DNA from: Rosistilla oblonga
GTDB taxonomy: Bacteria > Planctomycetota > Planctomycetia > Pirellulales > Pirellulaceae
Direction of reading: 5' to 3'
DNA: 64,000 nt
Assembly (NCBI RefSeq): GCF_007751715.1
Contig: NZ_CP036292.1
Span: 1,116,001 to 1,180,000, forward strand
In this document: piece after piece, positions 45,620-55,064 of the stretch
Layout of the letters: each line of letters begins with the position of its first letter
Numbering within the stretch: the stretch's first letter is position 1
Position numbers and translations under genes: made by a program
The notes under the pieces: model-generated
The model's input: the letters and a program-made list of their open reading frames with translations, nothing else
Database searches by the model: none
Told to the model about the DNA's origin: nothing

Positions 45620-46465
45620 TTAAGGTTTTGCGTCGCTGTTCTGCGCTAGTTGCGATTTGAGGAAGGCGGCGACTTGTTGGCCGAGGAATCGGTTGCCGGG
45701 GCCGGTGAAGTGAACGTCGTTGGGGTTCTGCAATTCGGCCAGGCGTGGCGTGATCGCGGTGAAGAGGTCGTCGATCGCAACCGAATGCTCTTTCATGACT
45801 TCGGCAGCGGCCGCGTTCCGATCGACCATCGAAGCGGCCGTGAATTTGCCGGGGACGTCGGGAATCGGTGTGCTGCTGGCCCAGACGACAGTGGCGCCGG
45901 TCTGCTGCATCCGCTGCACCAGTTGTTCCAGACGCGATTTGTAATCCGCGATTGGTGTCGATCGGTCGTGAATCCCAAAGTTGAAATGGATCAGATCCCA
46001 CTTGCCATCGCCCAGCCAGATGTCGAGTTTTTTCAGACCTGTCGATGTGGGGCCGCAGTTGGCTGGAGCGCGATGGACGTTGGCGATCCCGGCAAGTTCC
46101 TTGCGGACCGTTTCGGTGTAGGCTCGCGAAACCGAGTCGCCGATCAACAGCACCCGCGGCAGCGTGGGATCGTCTTCGACGAAGTCCCACGCGTTGGCTT
46201 GACCGGCGATCTTCTGGCGTTGATGGATCGGCAGATAGAAGCCGCCCAGTTCCGACTGCAGCGTCCGTTCCCACGCCTGGCGTGCCGGCGAGAGGGTGGC
46301 GACCCAGGCTTGATACTTCGCTTCCAGTTCCGCTTGCTCTTTCGCTTTCTGCGCCGCCGCTTCCTCGGCAGTGGTCGGTTCGGTCTTGTGCGTTGCCGCG
46401 GGTTGCGCAAAGACGCACGGAGTGGCGAGACCGAGTAGGACGAGCGAGAGCAAGCTGCGGTACAT
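45620..46465 (-). CDS. Secreted SGNH/GDSL-family hydrolase
   Basis: This encodes 281 residues from ATG 46465, which starts the signal peptide (YRSLLSLVLLGLATPCVFA). The SGNH blocks are seen in order: LLIGDSVSRAY (nucleophile Ser), NCGPTS, NFGIHD (the usual GxND is altered to GIHD) and NDVHFTGPG with the catalytic Asp/His pair. An Ala/Glu-rich helical stretch lies between leader and core. It is an exported esterase or acetylhydrolase of unknown substrate; similar proteins occur in planctomycete polysaccharide regions. Confidence 0.9.
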   Translation of the reverse strand: MYRSLLSLVLLGLATPCVFAQPAATHKTEPTTAEEAAAQKAKEQAELEAKYQAWVATLSPARQAWERTLQSELGGFYLPIHQRQKIAGQANAWDFVEDDPTLPRVLLIGDSVSRAYTETVRKELAGIANVHRAPANCGPTSTGLKKLDIWLGDGKWDLIHFNFGIHDRSTPIADYKSRLEQLVQRMQQTGATVVWASSTPIPDVPGKFTAASMVDRNAAAAEVMKEHSVAIDDLFTAITPRLAELQNPNDVHFTGPGNRFLGQQVAAFLKSQLAQNSDAKP

Positions 46466-46569
46466 GATTGGGAACCTGGCAAGGAGTTCGATTTGCAAAC
46501 CGTAGTACGGTGAGTGGGACGCACTGCTTTAGGGGGTGAGTGTAGCCGAGCGCGGAGCATTCGGCGATC

Positions 46570-46600
46570 GGCGGCAAGAGCCTCGACGCCCGGGGCGGGG
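46570..46600. repeat. 31 bp direct repeat, left copy flanking nucleotidyltransferase module
   Basis: It matches 47486-47516 at 29 of 31 positions (core ACGCCCGGGGCGGGG). The two copies bracket the two-gene module at 46643-47463. Such flanking repeats can be target-site or recombination scars. Confidence 0.8.
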
Positions 46601-46642
46601 ACCGCCGCTTGAAAGCCCGTTGGGAAATGCGACAATAGCGGC

Positions 46643-46912
46643 ATGACACAAAACGCAATGCAACACGCTGTGCGACAGACAAAGATCGAACGGGCCAGGC
46701 GAATGACCTTGGACGAGCGGTTGGCTGCTGGTGCTCAGCTGTACGCTCAACAATGTGAACTCGTGGCGGATTTGATTGCCGGGCTCCACCCTGATTGGAC
46801 CACCGACCAGGTTCGCGATGAAATGAAGCGTCGTTGGAAAGTTGCCCGCGAACGAGATGCTAAGAGGTTGTATCGTTCTGGCGGTGTCGAGATGCAGGAC
46901 GAACGGTCGTGA
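46643..46912 (+). CDS. Small protein upstream of nucleotidyltransferase, possible antitoxin
   Basis: This encodes up to 89 residues; starts at 46643, 46658 or 46703 are possible and none has a strong ribosome site. The charged helical text (TLDERLAAGAQLYAQQCELV, HPDWTTDQVRDEMKRRW) resembles a known small family found beside nucleotidyltransferases, though I cannot name it. Its stop overlaps the GTG of the next gene (GTGA). A toxin-antitoxin pair is plausible by layout; nothing in the sequence proves it. Confidence 0.65.
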   Translation: MTQNAMQHAVRQTKIERARRMTLDERLAAGAQLYAQQCELVADLIAGLHPDWTTDQVRDEMKRRWKVARERDAKRLYRSGGVEMQDERS

Positions 46913-47463
46913 CTCAGGACGATGGGAATCGGGCCGTTGCGTTGGTCGTAGCTCTGCTGAATCGGATTGCATTGCCCTACATGCTGGTCGGTTCGTATTC
47001 CAGCAACGTCTACGGTATACCGCGTGCGACTGCTGATGCCGATTTTGTGTTGGAGTTTGGGGGCAATGCTATGGACTCCCTGCAACAGGAACTCGGTAGC
47101 GACTTTCGACTGGATTCGCAAACTGAATTTGAATTGATTACTGGGACGACCCGTCGCGTCCTGTACTATTTGCCGCGTGATTTCACGATTGAGCTTTTTC
47201 AACTCAGTCAAGATCCTTTCGATCAATCACGGTTTCAAAGACGTGTTGCGGTTCAGTCATCACTTCTGGCTGGAGTAGTTTGGTTGCCGACGGCGGAAGA
47301 TGTCGTTGTGCAGAAGCTACGTTGGGGGCGCCGGCAAGATTTGTCGGATGTGAGCGACGTGTTGGCGATTCAAGGTGAGACGCTTGATTGGCGTTACATC
47401 TCGCGTTGGACTGACGATCACGGCACGAGCGATATGTTGGAAAGAATCCGCAGCGAGTTGTAA
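46909..47463 (+). CDS. Nucleotidyltransferase-fold protein (AbiEii/MNT-like)
   Basis: This encodes 184 residues from GTG 46909. The fold's start is seen: YMLVGSYSSNVYGIPRATADADFVLEF, with the Gly-Ser at 28-29 and the metal Asp pair at 43 and 45. After it comes TIELFQLSQDPF and the conserved VQKLRWGRRQDLSDVSDVLA. Families of this kind transfer nucleotides to tRNA or proteins, or act as abortive-infection or toxin-antitoxin parts. It is coupled to the preceding small gene and lies inside the 31 bp direct repeats. It may be a defence or stability module. Confidence 0.8.
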   Translation: MTQDDGNRAVALVVALLNRIALPYMLVGSYSSNVYGIPRATADADFVLEFGGNAMDSLQQELGSDFRLDSQTEFELITGTTRRVLYYLPRDFTIELFQLSQDPFDQSRFQRRVAVQSSLLAGVVWLPTAEDVVVQKLRWGRRQDLSDVSDVLAIQGETLDWRYISRWTDDHGTSDMLERIRSEL

Positions 47464-47485
47464 TCGGTGTGCCACATGCCGCTTA

Positions 47486-47516
47486 GGCGGCAAAAGCCTC
47501 AACGCCCGGGGCGGGG
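47486..47516. repeat. 31 bp direct repeat, right copy flanking nucleotidyltransferase module
   Basis: It differs from the left copy (46570-46600) only at two positions (G to A at the 9th and 16th bases). It abuts the stop codon of the ThiO-like gene at 47517, so the module appears set exactly at that gene's end. Confidence 0.8.
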
Positions 47517-48638
47517 TTAGCCGCGGCCGGGGGTGAAGGGAGCGAGGTCGACTTGCGTGGGACGGCCTAGCATCAGGTTCGCGAGTTCCGTCGCGGTGGC
47601 GCATGAAAGGTGCAGGCCCGAGCGGTAGTGGCCGGCGGCGACAAAGGCGTTGGAAAGGTTGGGCAGTTTGCCGATGTAGGGGAAACCATCGAACGAACCC
47701 GGCCGCAATCCGCTCCACGATCGCACGATCGGTTGCTGGGCCAACAGCGGCAGCATCCCTTCGGCCCAGTCGCGCAGCGAGTCGAGCACTTCGGGGGTCG
47801 TGCTCTGGTCAAAACCAACCTCCTCTTCATTCGATCCGACCAGGATGTGCCCGTCCAAGCGAGGCACAAGGTAGCGATTCCCCTCGTTCACGATCCGGTT
47901 GAGGATCTGATGCGGTAACTTATATAAGAGGACTTGGCCGCGGACCGGCAGCAGCCCGCTGGGGACCGACAATTGTTCCAGCAGCATCTGGCTCCAGGCT
48001 CCCGTCGTCAGGCAGTATTGGCCGGCGGTCAATTCACCCGCCGTGGTCTGCAAGGCTTCGATGCGGTCGGCTTGGGTTTGGAAGCCGGTCAGTTCGCACG
48101 ATTCGGTGATCGTCACGTTTTGTTGCAGGCAGGCGGCGCGGAGTGCTGCCAGATGATCGGGGCTGCGGATCGCCGCTTCGCCGGGCAGGGACCAAGCGGA
48201 TTGAAGGCGATCGGATTGGGAGAGGTCTGCCAGGGCGGGTTCGAGTTCGACGAGCGCCGCGGGAGTCAGCGGGATCGCATCGATATCGTATTCGCTCCAG
48301 TAGTCGGCTTGTCCGAGCAACGCCGCTTGTTCGCCTCGCGACATCGCCAGATAGATTCCGCCACACAAGCGGTAGCCGCTGTCGATGCCTGTCTGTTCGA
48401 GCAGTTCGGCAGCCCATTGCGGATGCAGTTGGTGGCTGAGTGCGCGCAGACGTTCGATCGGGTCCAGTGCGGTTTGAGGATTGGCCGGCGGCAAGATGCC
48501 GACACCGGCCCACGACGTGCCGCGGCCTGTCTGTTGGCGGTCGATGACTTGGATCCGTTGGCCTGCTTTGGCCAAGACCCAGGCCAGGCTCAGCCCGATC
48601 ACGCCTCCGCCGACAACGATACAATCTGGCTTTTGCAA
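47517..48638 (-). CDS. thiO: FAD-dependent glycine oxidase, ThiO-like
   Basis: This encodes 373 residues. The dinucleotide motif GGGVIG is at 10-15 (VVGGGVIGLSLAWVLAKAG) and the chain shows the D-amino-acid-oxidase pattern: GTSWAGVGILPP, a glutamate-rich region, LPVRGQVLLYK, HILVGSNEEEVGFD, GLRPGSFDGFPYIG and GHYRSGLHL near the FAD end. ThiO oxidises glycine to the imine used for the thiazole of thiamine; a different amine substrate is possible because no other thi gene is close. TTG 48638 starts 4 bp after the upstream stop, without a strong ribosome site. Confidence 0.9.
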   Translation of the reverse strand: MQKPDCIVVGGGVIGLSLAWVLAKAGQRIQVIDRQQTGRGTSWAGVGILPPANPQTALDPIERLRALSHQLHPQWAAELLEQTGIDSGYRLCGGIYLAMSRGEQAALLGQADYWSEYDIDAIPLTPAALVELEPALADLSQSDRLQSAWSLPGEAAIRSPDHLAALRAACLQQNVTITESCELTGFQTQADRIEALQTTAGELTAGQYCLTTGAWSQMLLEQLSVPSGLLPVRGQVLLYKLPHQILNRIVNEGNRYLVPRLDGHILVGSNEEEVGFDQSTTPEVLDSLRDWAEGMLPLLAQQPIVRSWSGLRPGSFDGFPYIGKLPNLSNAFVAAGHYRSGLHLSCATATELANLMLGRPTQVDLAPFTPGRG

Positions 48639-48642
48639 CGAT

Positions 48643-49320
48643 TCAACTTTCTGTGGTTGGGGTGTTTAATACACGCTCGATCGCCGCTCGCAAGTTGTCG
48701 CTGGCTGGATCGCTGGGCAGGCGGCGAAGCAGGTCGTCGAGATCGGACTTGGTGTCGACATCGCGATCGGTTGGCAGCAGGTGCGGCTCGATTTCAAGAG
48801 CGTTCAGCGCCGATCGGGTTCGCGCCATCACCTCTTCGGTTCCCCAGGGCATGTCGTCGAACAACGCTCGCAGGGAATTGTGCCACGGTCCGCGGATGCC
48901 TAGCAAGTAGTAGCCGCCATCGCCGGAGGGACCGATCGCGACGCGAGAATCTTCCAAGGCGTCAAAGGCTTGTTCGATGCGGTCGGGCGCGACGGTCGGG
49001 CAATCGCCGCCGATCACGATCAATCGATCGCGATCGGTTTCTGCGGTGGCGAAGTACCGCATCATGCGTTCGCCGAGGTCGCCGCCCCCCTGCGGCGTGG
49101 TCGACCAATTTTCGAACCGGGCAAAGCAGGGGTCGCTTGCCCGGTCGTCGGGACTGACGATCAACAGCCGTTTGTCGCCGCAATGCGCCAGTTTACCGCC
49201 GAGATGTTCGACACAAATTCGATAGATCGCCGCGGCTCGGTCGTCGCCTAAATCGCGTGCCAATCGGGTCTTAACGCGGCCGGGTTGCCAATATTTCGTA
49301 AACATTCCCAGAGTTCGCAT
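48643..49320 (-). CDS. DUF2064/TIGR04282 glycosyltransferase-like protein
   Basis: This encodes 225 residues. The GT-A-like nucleotidyl fold is visible: LGMFTKYWQPGRVKTRLARDLG, RLIVIGGDCPTVAPDRIEQAF, IGPSGDGGYYLLGI and WGTEEVMARTRSALN...DVDTKSDLDDLL. The family was named for arsenosugar biosynthesis in some bacteria but is wider; here no arsenic genes are seen, so that role is not supported. Its stop is next to the start of the ThiO-like gene, and the pair is probably one transcript. Confidence 0.9.
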   Translation of the reverse strand: MRTLGMFTKYWQPGRVKTRLARDLGDDRAAAIYRICVEHLGGKLAHCGDKRLLIVSPDDRASDPCFARFENWSTTPQGGGDLGERMMRYFATAETDRDRLIVIGGDCPTVAPDRIEQAFDALEDSRVAIGPSGDGGYYLLGIRGPWHNSLRALFDDMPWGTEEVMARTRSALNALEIEPHLLPTDRDVDTKSDLDDLLRRLPSDPASDNLRAAIERVLNTPTTES

Positions 49321-49634
49321 CAGATTTTGGCTCGCGGGTTAGAAGCTGGGGGAGCGAGCGGCTTTGGAGAGCCGTCCAGGAGGCACGGGATCCGCTTATC
49401 GGGTTTCCGCCAGTTAGGGGGCGTTTTCTGTAATCGCAGCGAGTTGGCCGGGAAACGTGTGATATTGGGCGGAGCGTGGTATAACATGGTCTTTTGAAGG
49501 CCAGCGTTTCTGGTAGTCTAGAAACACTTTATGTCAAGGACGAGTCGTTGACACCGTGCCATTACAGAATTTAGCGATCGGGTTCACAACGGAACCGTGA
49601 CCTGATTGCTCCAGCTCGGACGCAAGCAAAACGC
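49321..49634. other. Gap of 314 bp between divergent genes, no gene seen
   Basis: It separates the DUF2064 gene from the divergent kinase gene and should hold their promoters. A TATAAC around 49480 could be a -10 box for the kinase, but no matching -35 is evident. No small open frame is convincing. Confidence 0.45.
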
Positions 49635-51350
49635 ATGACTGACAGCGGCAAGGGTTCGAAAACGATAACCGCCCAAGCGTTCATCGAGGTCGTTCGCAAG
49701 AGCCAGCTCGTCGAGGAAGGTGCGTTTAAACAGACGCTGCGGCACGTGCAAAAAGCTGCTGGCGGCAAGATCCCCAACGACGCGATGGTGATCGCCGAAA
49801 GGTTTCTTGTCGAGGGGCGGCTGACCGCTTGGCAGATCGAAAAACTGCTGACCGGCAAATACAAGGGTTTCTTTCTCGGCAAGTTCAAGCTGTTGGGGCA
49901 CATCGGCAGCGGCGGGATGAGCAGCGTCTATCTGGCCGAGCATACGCGGATGAACGATCTGCGGGCGATCAAGGTGCTGCCGAAGAAGCGGGTCGACGAT
50001 GCTTCTTATCTGGCTCGCTTTCAATTGGAAGCCAAAGCGATCGCGTCGCTGAATCACGATAATGTCGTTCGCGCTTACGACATCGATAACGATGGCGATC
50101 TGCACTACATCGTGATGGAGTACGTTTCGGGAGACGATCTGCAGCAGATGGTCAAACGGAAAGGGCCGCTTTCGTTTGTCAAAGCCGCCAACTACATCGC
50201 TCAAGCTGCCCGCGGTCTGCAGCACGCTCATGAACGCGGTTTGATCCACCGCGACGTCAAACCGGCGAACCTGTTGGTCAATAAAGAGGGGACCGTCAAG
50301 CTGCTGGATATGGGCTTGGCGTTGCTGGAATCCGAAGACGATCATTCGCTGACGGTCGCCAACAACGAAAACGTTTTGGGAACCGCCGACTATCTGGCTC
50401 CCGAGCAGGCCTTGGACAGTCACAAAGTCGACCACCGGGTCGATATCTATGGACTTGGTTGTACGTTCTATTTTCTGTTGACCGGACGCCCTCCATTTAA
50501 TGACGGCACGCTGGCCCAGCGGATCATCAAGCATCAAACCGAGATGCCCGAGGAGATCCGCAAGACGCGGCCCGATTGTCCCGGCGAGCTCGATGGCATC
50601 TGCACCAAGATGATCCAGAAGGAAGCCAAGTATCGCTACAAAGATGCCGCGGCGGTCGCCGAGGTTTTGGAAGCTTGGTTGGCGAGGACCAAACAGTTGT
50701 CGGCGGCACGCGCCGGCGGGGGCGGTTTTGATTCGGGGATCGGTTCGGGATCGGACATCGATCTGGCGGGCTCCGATTTTGCTCGCGGTTCGGATATCGG
50801 GATCGGTTCATCGTCCGACGAAACACTCAGCAACAAACAGGGAGACACGCACGGTGGCGGATCGGGCGCTGGTTTCAGCGGTCTGTCGCCATCGGACAGC
50901 GGTCGGTTGATCAAACCGAGCAATACGCGCAGCTCGATCGAAAAGCGACGCTCCAGCAGTCGGTCGCCGGGGAGTTCGATCGCCGGCAGTTCGATCGACC
51001 TGCAGCGGGAATCGGGATACGCGTCTCGGCTGCGTCCGGGGGCTTCGCCATCGGCGGCGGCAGCTGCGGAAGCTGCCAGCCAGCCCAATAAACGCAAAGC
51101 CGTTCCGGTGCCGGGAACCGCTGCGGCCGGTTCGCCGTCGAAATCGTCGACGATCGCGATGGCTCACTCGATCGGTGAATCGCATCCCGGGCTGCATAGC
51201 AGTCGTCAGAAGAAGGATCGGATTCGCAAGATCCTGGGCGTCCTGTTGCTTGTCGGCGGGATCGTCTTGGGCTTTCTGGCCGCGCGATTGTTTGCCCCCG
51301 CGGCTAGCGGGAACGGCTCCTCTGTGGTCGCGGAGCAATTGTATTCATAA
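49635..51350 (+). CDS. Transmembrane Ser/Thr protein kinase
   Basis: This encodes 571 residues. A short helical head (about 10-75, ending [21 protein letters not shown]) typical of planctomycete kinases precedes the kinase domain (about 83-355): GSGGMSSVY loop 91-99, Lys113 (AIKVL), HRDVKPAN 205-212, DMG in place of DFG at 225-227, APEQ 255-258. A long Ser/Gly-rich linker follows, then one membrane helix near the C-terminus ([18 protein letters not shown]) and a short tail outside. With kinase core inside and tiny external part, any signal sensing is probably intracellular. The linker may be phosphorylated. Confidence 0.95.
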   Translation: MTDSGKGSKTITAQAFIEVVRKSQLVEEGAFKQTLRHVQKAAGGKIPNDAMVIAERFLVEGRLTAWQIEKLLTGKYKGFFLGKFKLLGHIGSGGMSSVYLAEHTRMNDLRAIKVLPKKRVDDASYLARFQLEAKAIASLNHDNVVRAYDIDNDGDLHYIVMEYVSGDDLQQMVKRKGPLSFVKAANYIAQAARGLQHAHERGLIHRDVKPANLLVNKEGTVKLLDMGLALLESEDDHSLTVANNENVLGTADYLAPEQALDSHKVDHRVDIYGLGCTFYFLLTGRPPFNDGTLAQRIIKHQTEMPEEIRKTRPDCPGELDGICTKMIQKEAKYRYKDAAAVAEVLEAWLARTKQLSAARAGGGGFDSGIGSGSDIDLAGSDFARGSDIGIGSSSDETLSNKQGDTHGGGSGAGFSGLSPSDSGRLIKPSNTRSSIEKRRSSSRSPGSSIAGSSIDLQRESGYASRLRPGASPSAAAAAEAASQPNKRKAVPVPGTAAAGSPSKSSTIAMAHSIGESHPGLHSSRQKKDRIRKILGVLLLVGGIVLGFLAARLFAPAASGNGSSVVAEQLYS

Positions 51351-51605
51351 CTCTTGCCAAGTAGCGTGTTGATTTGCTGCTGCCTCAAATTCGCAGCCTG
51401 CCACGCGTCGCCGTCTCTCGCTCGATCCGACCGCACTCTGTTTTGTGTTTGTGAAACGGCAGGCGAGAAAAGCGAAGCTTCGCTGTGGGAAGGGCTCTCC
51501 CCCTGTGCATCGATTCAATTATCTTTTAGGACGCCTGGGTCCTACCTGCCACGTCGCGACCGTGCGTCGGATGGTCGCCAATCTTTGACTTCGAGAATTC
51601 TGTCC

Positions 51606-52841
51606 ATGGTTTCCGTGATCGTTGAAAAGCCCTACCGTTTTGTTCCTCCGCATCGCGGCGATTGGTGGCCGTCGATGATTCAGAAGTTCAAGCTGTACGA
51701 ACGGCATCTGCGCGATACCGATGGCGTCGTCGACTACGAACTTCGCAACGTCGACCGCTTGCAGGAATCGCTGCGTCGCGGCGACGGGATCATGATGGCG
51801 CCAAACCACTCCCGCTACGCCGATCCGCTGGTCTTGGGATGGTTGGCTAAGCAAGCCAGGACGCATGTGTTTGCGATGGCCAGTTGGCATCTGTTCAACA
51901 TGGGCAAGTTCAACGCGTTTTCGATTCAGAAGATGGGAGCGTTCAGCGTCTTTCGCGAGGGACTCGACAAGCAGTCGATCGAGACGGCTATCGATATTCT
52001 GGTCGAAGCCCGCCGGCCGTTGGTGTTGTTTGCCGAAGGGGCGACGTTCCGGGCAAACGATCGCTTGCAACCGTTGTTGGATGGCGCGTCGTTGATCGCT
52101 CGCACCGCAGCTCGCCGCCGCGAAAAGAATTCCCACGGGCGAGTTGTCGTGCATCCGATCGCTATTAAATATGTCTTCCAGGGAGACATCTACGAATGGG
52201 CTGACAAGTCGTTGACGGCGATCGAGCAGCGATTGACTTGGGAACCCAATCGTCATCTGCCTTTACGGAAGCGGATTACTCACGTGGCCGATGGGCTGCT
52301 GGCACTCAAAGAGGTGCAGTATCTGGGCAGCCCGCAGTCGGGGAACGTGATCCAGCGACAGGAGTATTTGACGAAGGCGTTGTTGCAGCAGGTCGAAAGC
52401 AAGTGGAAGGCGAACGCGGGAGATGCCGCCGATGTCGGATCGGTGCTCAATCGGGTCAAGGCGATGCGGTTGCAGATGTTCCCCGAGTTGATCAACGATT
52501 CGACAAGCCCGGAGCGGAGGGAGGCGATTCGCAACGATCTCCGCTCGCTCGAATTGGCGCAGCAGTTGGCATCGTTTCCGGTGGGGTATCTGAACGAGCC
52601 GCCGGTGACTGTGACTCGGGTGCTGGAGACGCTTGAAAACGTCGAAGAGGCGGTGTTCGGCAAAACTTCGTGGCCGGGACCGCTCAAAGCGATTGTCGAT
52701 GTGGGAGAGGCGATCGAGGTGCCTGCCGAACGCGCACCGCGCAAACAGGAAGACCCTTTGATGGTCGAAATCGCCCAGCAATTGCAGGGGATGTTGAATC
52801 AATTGGCAACCGAGCCGCGGTTGTTGGCAGCTGACGATTGA
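51606..52841 (+). CDS. Lysophospholipid acyltransferase (PlsC-like)
   Basis: This encodes 411 residues from ATG 51606 (the frame extends to 51354 but without a good start). The acyltransferase block H-x4-D is His68 to Asp73 in APNHSRYAD; a second block is VLFAEGATFR and the third includes VVHPIAIKYV. The roughly 200 residue C-terminal part is helical and without a named domain. PlsC-type enzymes acylate lysophosphatidate; here the extra domain may change the acceptor. It lacks a membrane helix, so it should be peripheral. Follows the kinase by 255 bp. Confidence 0.85.
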   Translation: MVSVIVEKPYRFVPPHRGDWWPSMIQKFKLYERHLRDTDGVVDYELRNVDRLQESLRRGDGIMMAPNHSRYADPLVLGWLAKQARTHVFAMASWHLFNMGKFNAFSIQKMGAFSVFREGLDKQSIETAIDILVEARRPLVLFAEGATFRANDRLQPLLDGASLIARTAARRREKNSHGRVVVHPIAIKYVFQGDIYEWADKSLTAIEQRLTWEPNRHLPLRKRITHVADGLLALKEVQYLGSPQSGNVIQRQEYLTKALLQQVESKWKANAGDAADVGSVLNRVKAMRLQMFPELINDSTSPERREAIRNDLRSLELAQQLASFPVGYLNEPPVTVTRVLETLENVEEAVFGKTSWPGPLKAIVDVGEAIEVPAERAPRKQEDPLMVEIAQQLQGMLNQLATEPRLLAADD

Positions 52842-52860
52842 CGTTGGTTTTGCCGCTGAT

Positions 52861-53049
52861 TTACAGCGCCGCGTCGATCGCGGCGGCCGATTGGTCGAAG
52901 CTGTCGCGGGTTTTGTCTGAAAGTACCTGGATCGATAGGATGCAGACCCCCAGGATCATCGCGAGCATGATCGCGTATTCGACGGACGTCGGGCCGTCCT
53001 CCTCCCGGTGGAACGCAACGATTTCCGATATCAGTTTGACTCTATTCAT
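52861..53049 (-). CDS. flp: Flp-family type IVb pilin
   Basis: This encodes 62 residues. The processing site is Gly19-Pro20 (EEDGPTSVEYAIMLAMI) with the conserved Glu-Tyr at +5/+6 (Glu24, Tyr25), then one hydrophobic helix. Flp pilins are assembled by a Tad system, of which no other part is in this window. Start ATG 53049. Single gene, convergent with the acyltransferase gene and 19 bp from its stop. Confidence 0.9.
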   Translation of the reverse strand: MNRVKLISEIVAFHREEDGPTSVEYAIMLAMILGVCILSIQVLSDKTRDSFDQSAAAIDAAL

Positions 53050-53300
53050 GGTTTATTCTGTGAGCTGAAGGCGTCGGGCAGAAGGGTGATTGCGGACATC
53101 TCTCCAGAAGAAGTCTAGGACCGATTTGAGCTCTGGCCCAGAATAACTATGATAGGGCGGTGCAAACGTCGCGAACTTTGTTGCGACCCCGCCGGATATG
53201 AGTGAACCAAGGACTGTGACGTTCGTAGGGAATTTGATAACTTGCGGTTTACAGATCCCTCAATCAGCGGGCTCGCTGGCTCGTTACCCTATTTCGGTAC

Positions 53301-55064
53301 ATGCCGACAATGTTTGGTCCGGTCTTCAATCGGGAAGCCATCTTGGCTCCCAAACGAACAAAAACCTATCTGGCTCGCAGCCTCTACGCCCTCGGTTTCT
53401 TTCTGCTGCTGTCGACTGGATACCTCGTTTTAGCGGGGAACCGGCCCCTGCAGACCGCTGGCGATTCGGCTCGTTTCGGCGGCTGGATGTTCGCCCTGCT
53501 GGTTCCGTTGCAGTTGATTATCGTTACGTTTCAGGCGGCGATCGGATCGGCCAGTAACATCGCTCAGGAAAAAGATCGACGGACGCTGATCCTGCTGCTG
53601 TTGTCGCGTTTGACAGGATTTGAGCTGGTGGTCGGGAAATTGGCGGCCAGTTTGATCCCCGTCGTTCAGTCGCTGGCCGCGGGGGTGCCGTTGTTTTTGG
53701 CGATCGTTTGCCTCGGCGGGGTTTCGCTGTCGCAGTTCGCGGGAGCCTATGGTGTGACGTGCGCCACCGCTCTGTTGGCGGCTTCGATCGGCGTCGTGAT
53801 CGCGCTCTGGCGGGAAAAGACTTTCCAAACCATCGCCGTCACGCTGCTTGCGATCGCGTTGTGGGTGGCGGCTTGGGAGGTCGCTGCTTCGGGCAGCATC
53901 CCGATGGTCCCCGAATGGTTGCCCGCGTATGCAAGTCCGGTGCAAGCGCTGCAGTCGGCGATCGCGCCGATCAGTTTGCGGCCGACAGCGATTCCGGTGA
54001 CGCTGGGGTTCGGCGTCTTTACCTTGGCGATCAGCGCCGCGATTACTGCGCTGGGCGTTTGGAAGATTCGCGTTTGGAATCCGTCGCGAGAAGTTCGCGT
54101 GCAAGCCAGCGATGCGACCGAAGAGGCTGCGGAAGAAAAAGAAGCTTCGCTGGCGAGTACTTGGAAGGTTCGCGAAGCGAGAGCGGTCTGGAACAATCCG
54201 ATCTTGTGGCGTGAAGTCTGCACATGGGCCTACGGCCGCAAGGTGCTTGTCATCCGGTTCGCTTATCTGTTGTTGGTCGCTTTAGCCGCCGCGGCGCTGG
54301 CGCAAGTCTTGGCGGGAGGTTTGTCGATCAGCGAACTGCCGCCGGGGACGCTTCCGTTGGCTGCGATCGGCGTCATCAGTCTGGCGATCGTCAACGCGCT
54401 GGCTGTTAACTCGGTCACAAGCGAACGCGATGGGTTGGCGTTGGATTTGTTGCTGGCGACCGATATCGAGCCCAAAGAGTTTCTGTTCGGCAAGATCCTG
54501 GGCGTCTTGTTTGTCGCCAAAGAGATGGTGGTTCTGCCGCTGGTGTTGGCTGGATACGTTTGGTATTCGGGCGGGCTGTCGGGGCAGAACCTCGTCTTCA
54601 CGATGATCGCCACCGCGGTGCTGTACCTGTTTGTGATCGTGTTAGGGATTCATTGCGGATTGAATTATGCGAACAGCCGAACGGCGCTGCTGACCAGTTT
54701 GGGAACGTTCTTCTTTTTGTGCCTAGGAATCGCGATCTGCATGGTGATCATGGTCAGTTTTCGCGGGGCGTTTCAGTTGCAACTGGCTCCCTTCTTGGCG
54801 ATCATTCTCGGCGGCGGTGCGGGGTTGTTGGCCTCGTTGGGACGTCGCAATCCATCGCCGGCGATCTCGCTGGCTTCGTTTGGGTTGCCGTTTGCCACCT
54901 TCTACGCGATCACGACGTTTCTTTTGCAGCGCGGGCAACTGTGGGTGTTGGTCGCTGTCGGCGTTGGGTACGGATTCGCCACGCTGGCGATGTTGATTCC
55001 CGCGCTCAGCGATTTCGACGTCGCCATGGGAAGGTCGCACTCGACGACGGAGGAGTCTGAGTGA
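53301..55064 (+). CDS. ABC-2-type transporter permease, two-domain
   Basis: This encodes 587 residues. It appears as two permease halves of about six helices each: the first with SNIAQEKDRRTLILLLLSRLTGFELVVGKL, the second with NSVTSERDGLALDLLLATDIEPKEFLFGKILG, the two EKDRRTL-like elements being the hallmark of ABC-2 (Gld/NosY-like) permeases. An acidic soluble linker (about 262-290) joins them. No ATPase gene is adjacent, so the ATP-binding partner is elsewhere. ATG 53301 or 53310. Its stop overlaps the next gene (GTGA). Confidence 0.88.
   Translation: MPTMFGPVFNREAILAPKRTKTYLARSLYALGFFLLLSTGYLVLAGNRPLQTAGDSARFGGWMFALLVPLQLIIVTFQAAIGSASNIAQEKDRRTLILLLLSRLTGFELVVGKLAASLIPVVQSLAAGVPLFLAIVCLGGVSLSQFAGAYGVTCATALLAASIGVVIALWREKTFQTIAVTLLAIALWVAAWEVAASGSIPMVPEWLPAYASPVQALQSAIAPISLRPTAIPVTLGFGVFTLAISAAITALGVWKIRVWNPSREVRVQASDATEEAAEEKEASLASTWKVREARAVWNNPILWREVCTWAYGRKVLVIRFAYLLLVALAAAALAQVLAGGLSISELPPGTLPLAAIGVISLAIVNALAVNSVTSERDGLALDLLLATDIEPKEFLFGKILGVLFVAKEMVVLPLVLAGYVWYSGGLSGQNLVFTMIATAVLYLFVIVLGIHCGLNYANSRTALLTSLGTFFFLCLGIAICMVIMVSFRGAFQLQLAPFLAIILGGGAGLLASLGRRNPSPAISLASFGLPFATFYAITTFLLQRGQLWVLVAVGVGYGFATLAMLIPALSDFDVAMGRSHSTTEESE

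Noticed and set aside
45534-46682. Long minus-strand frame of 382 codons.
   Set aside because: Runs out of frame through the SGNH hydrolase gene, which has clear motifs and a leader.
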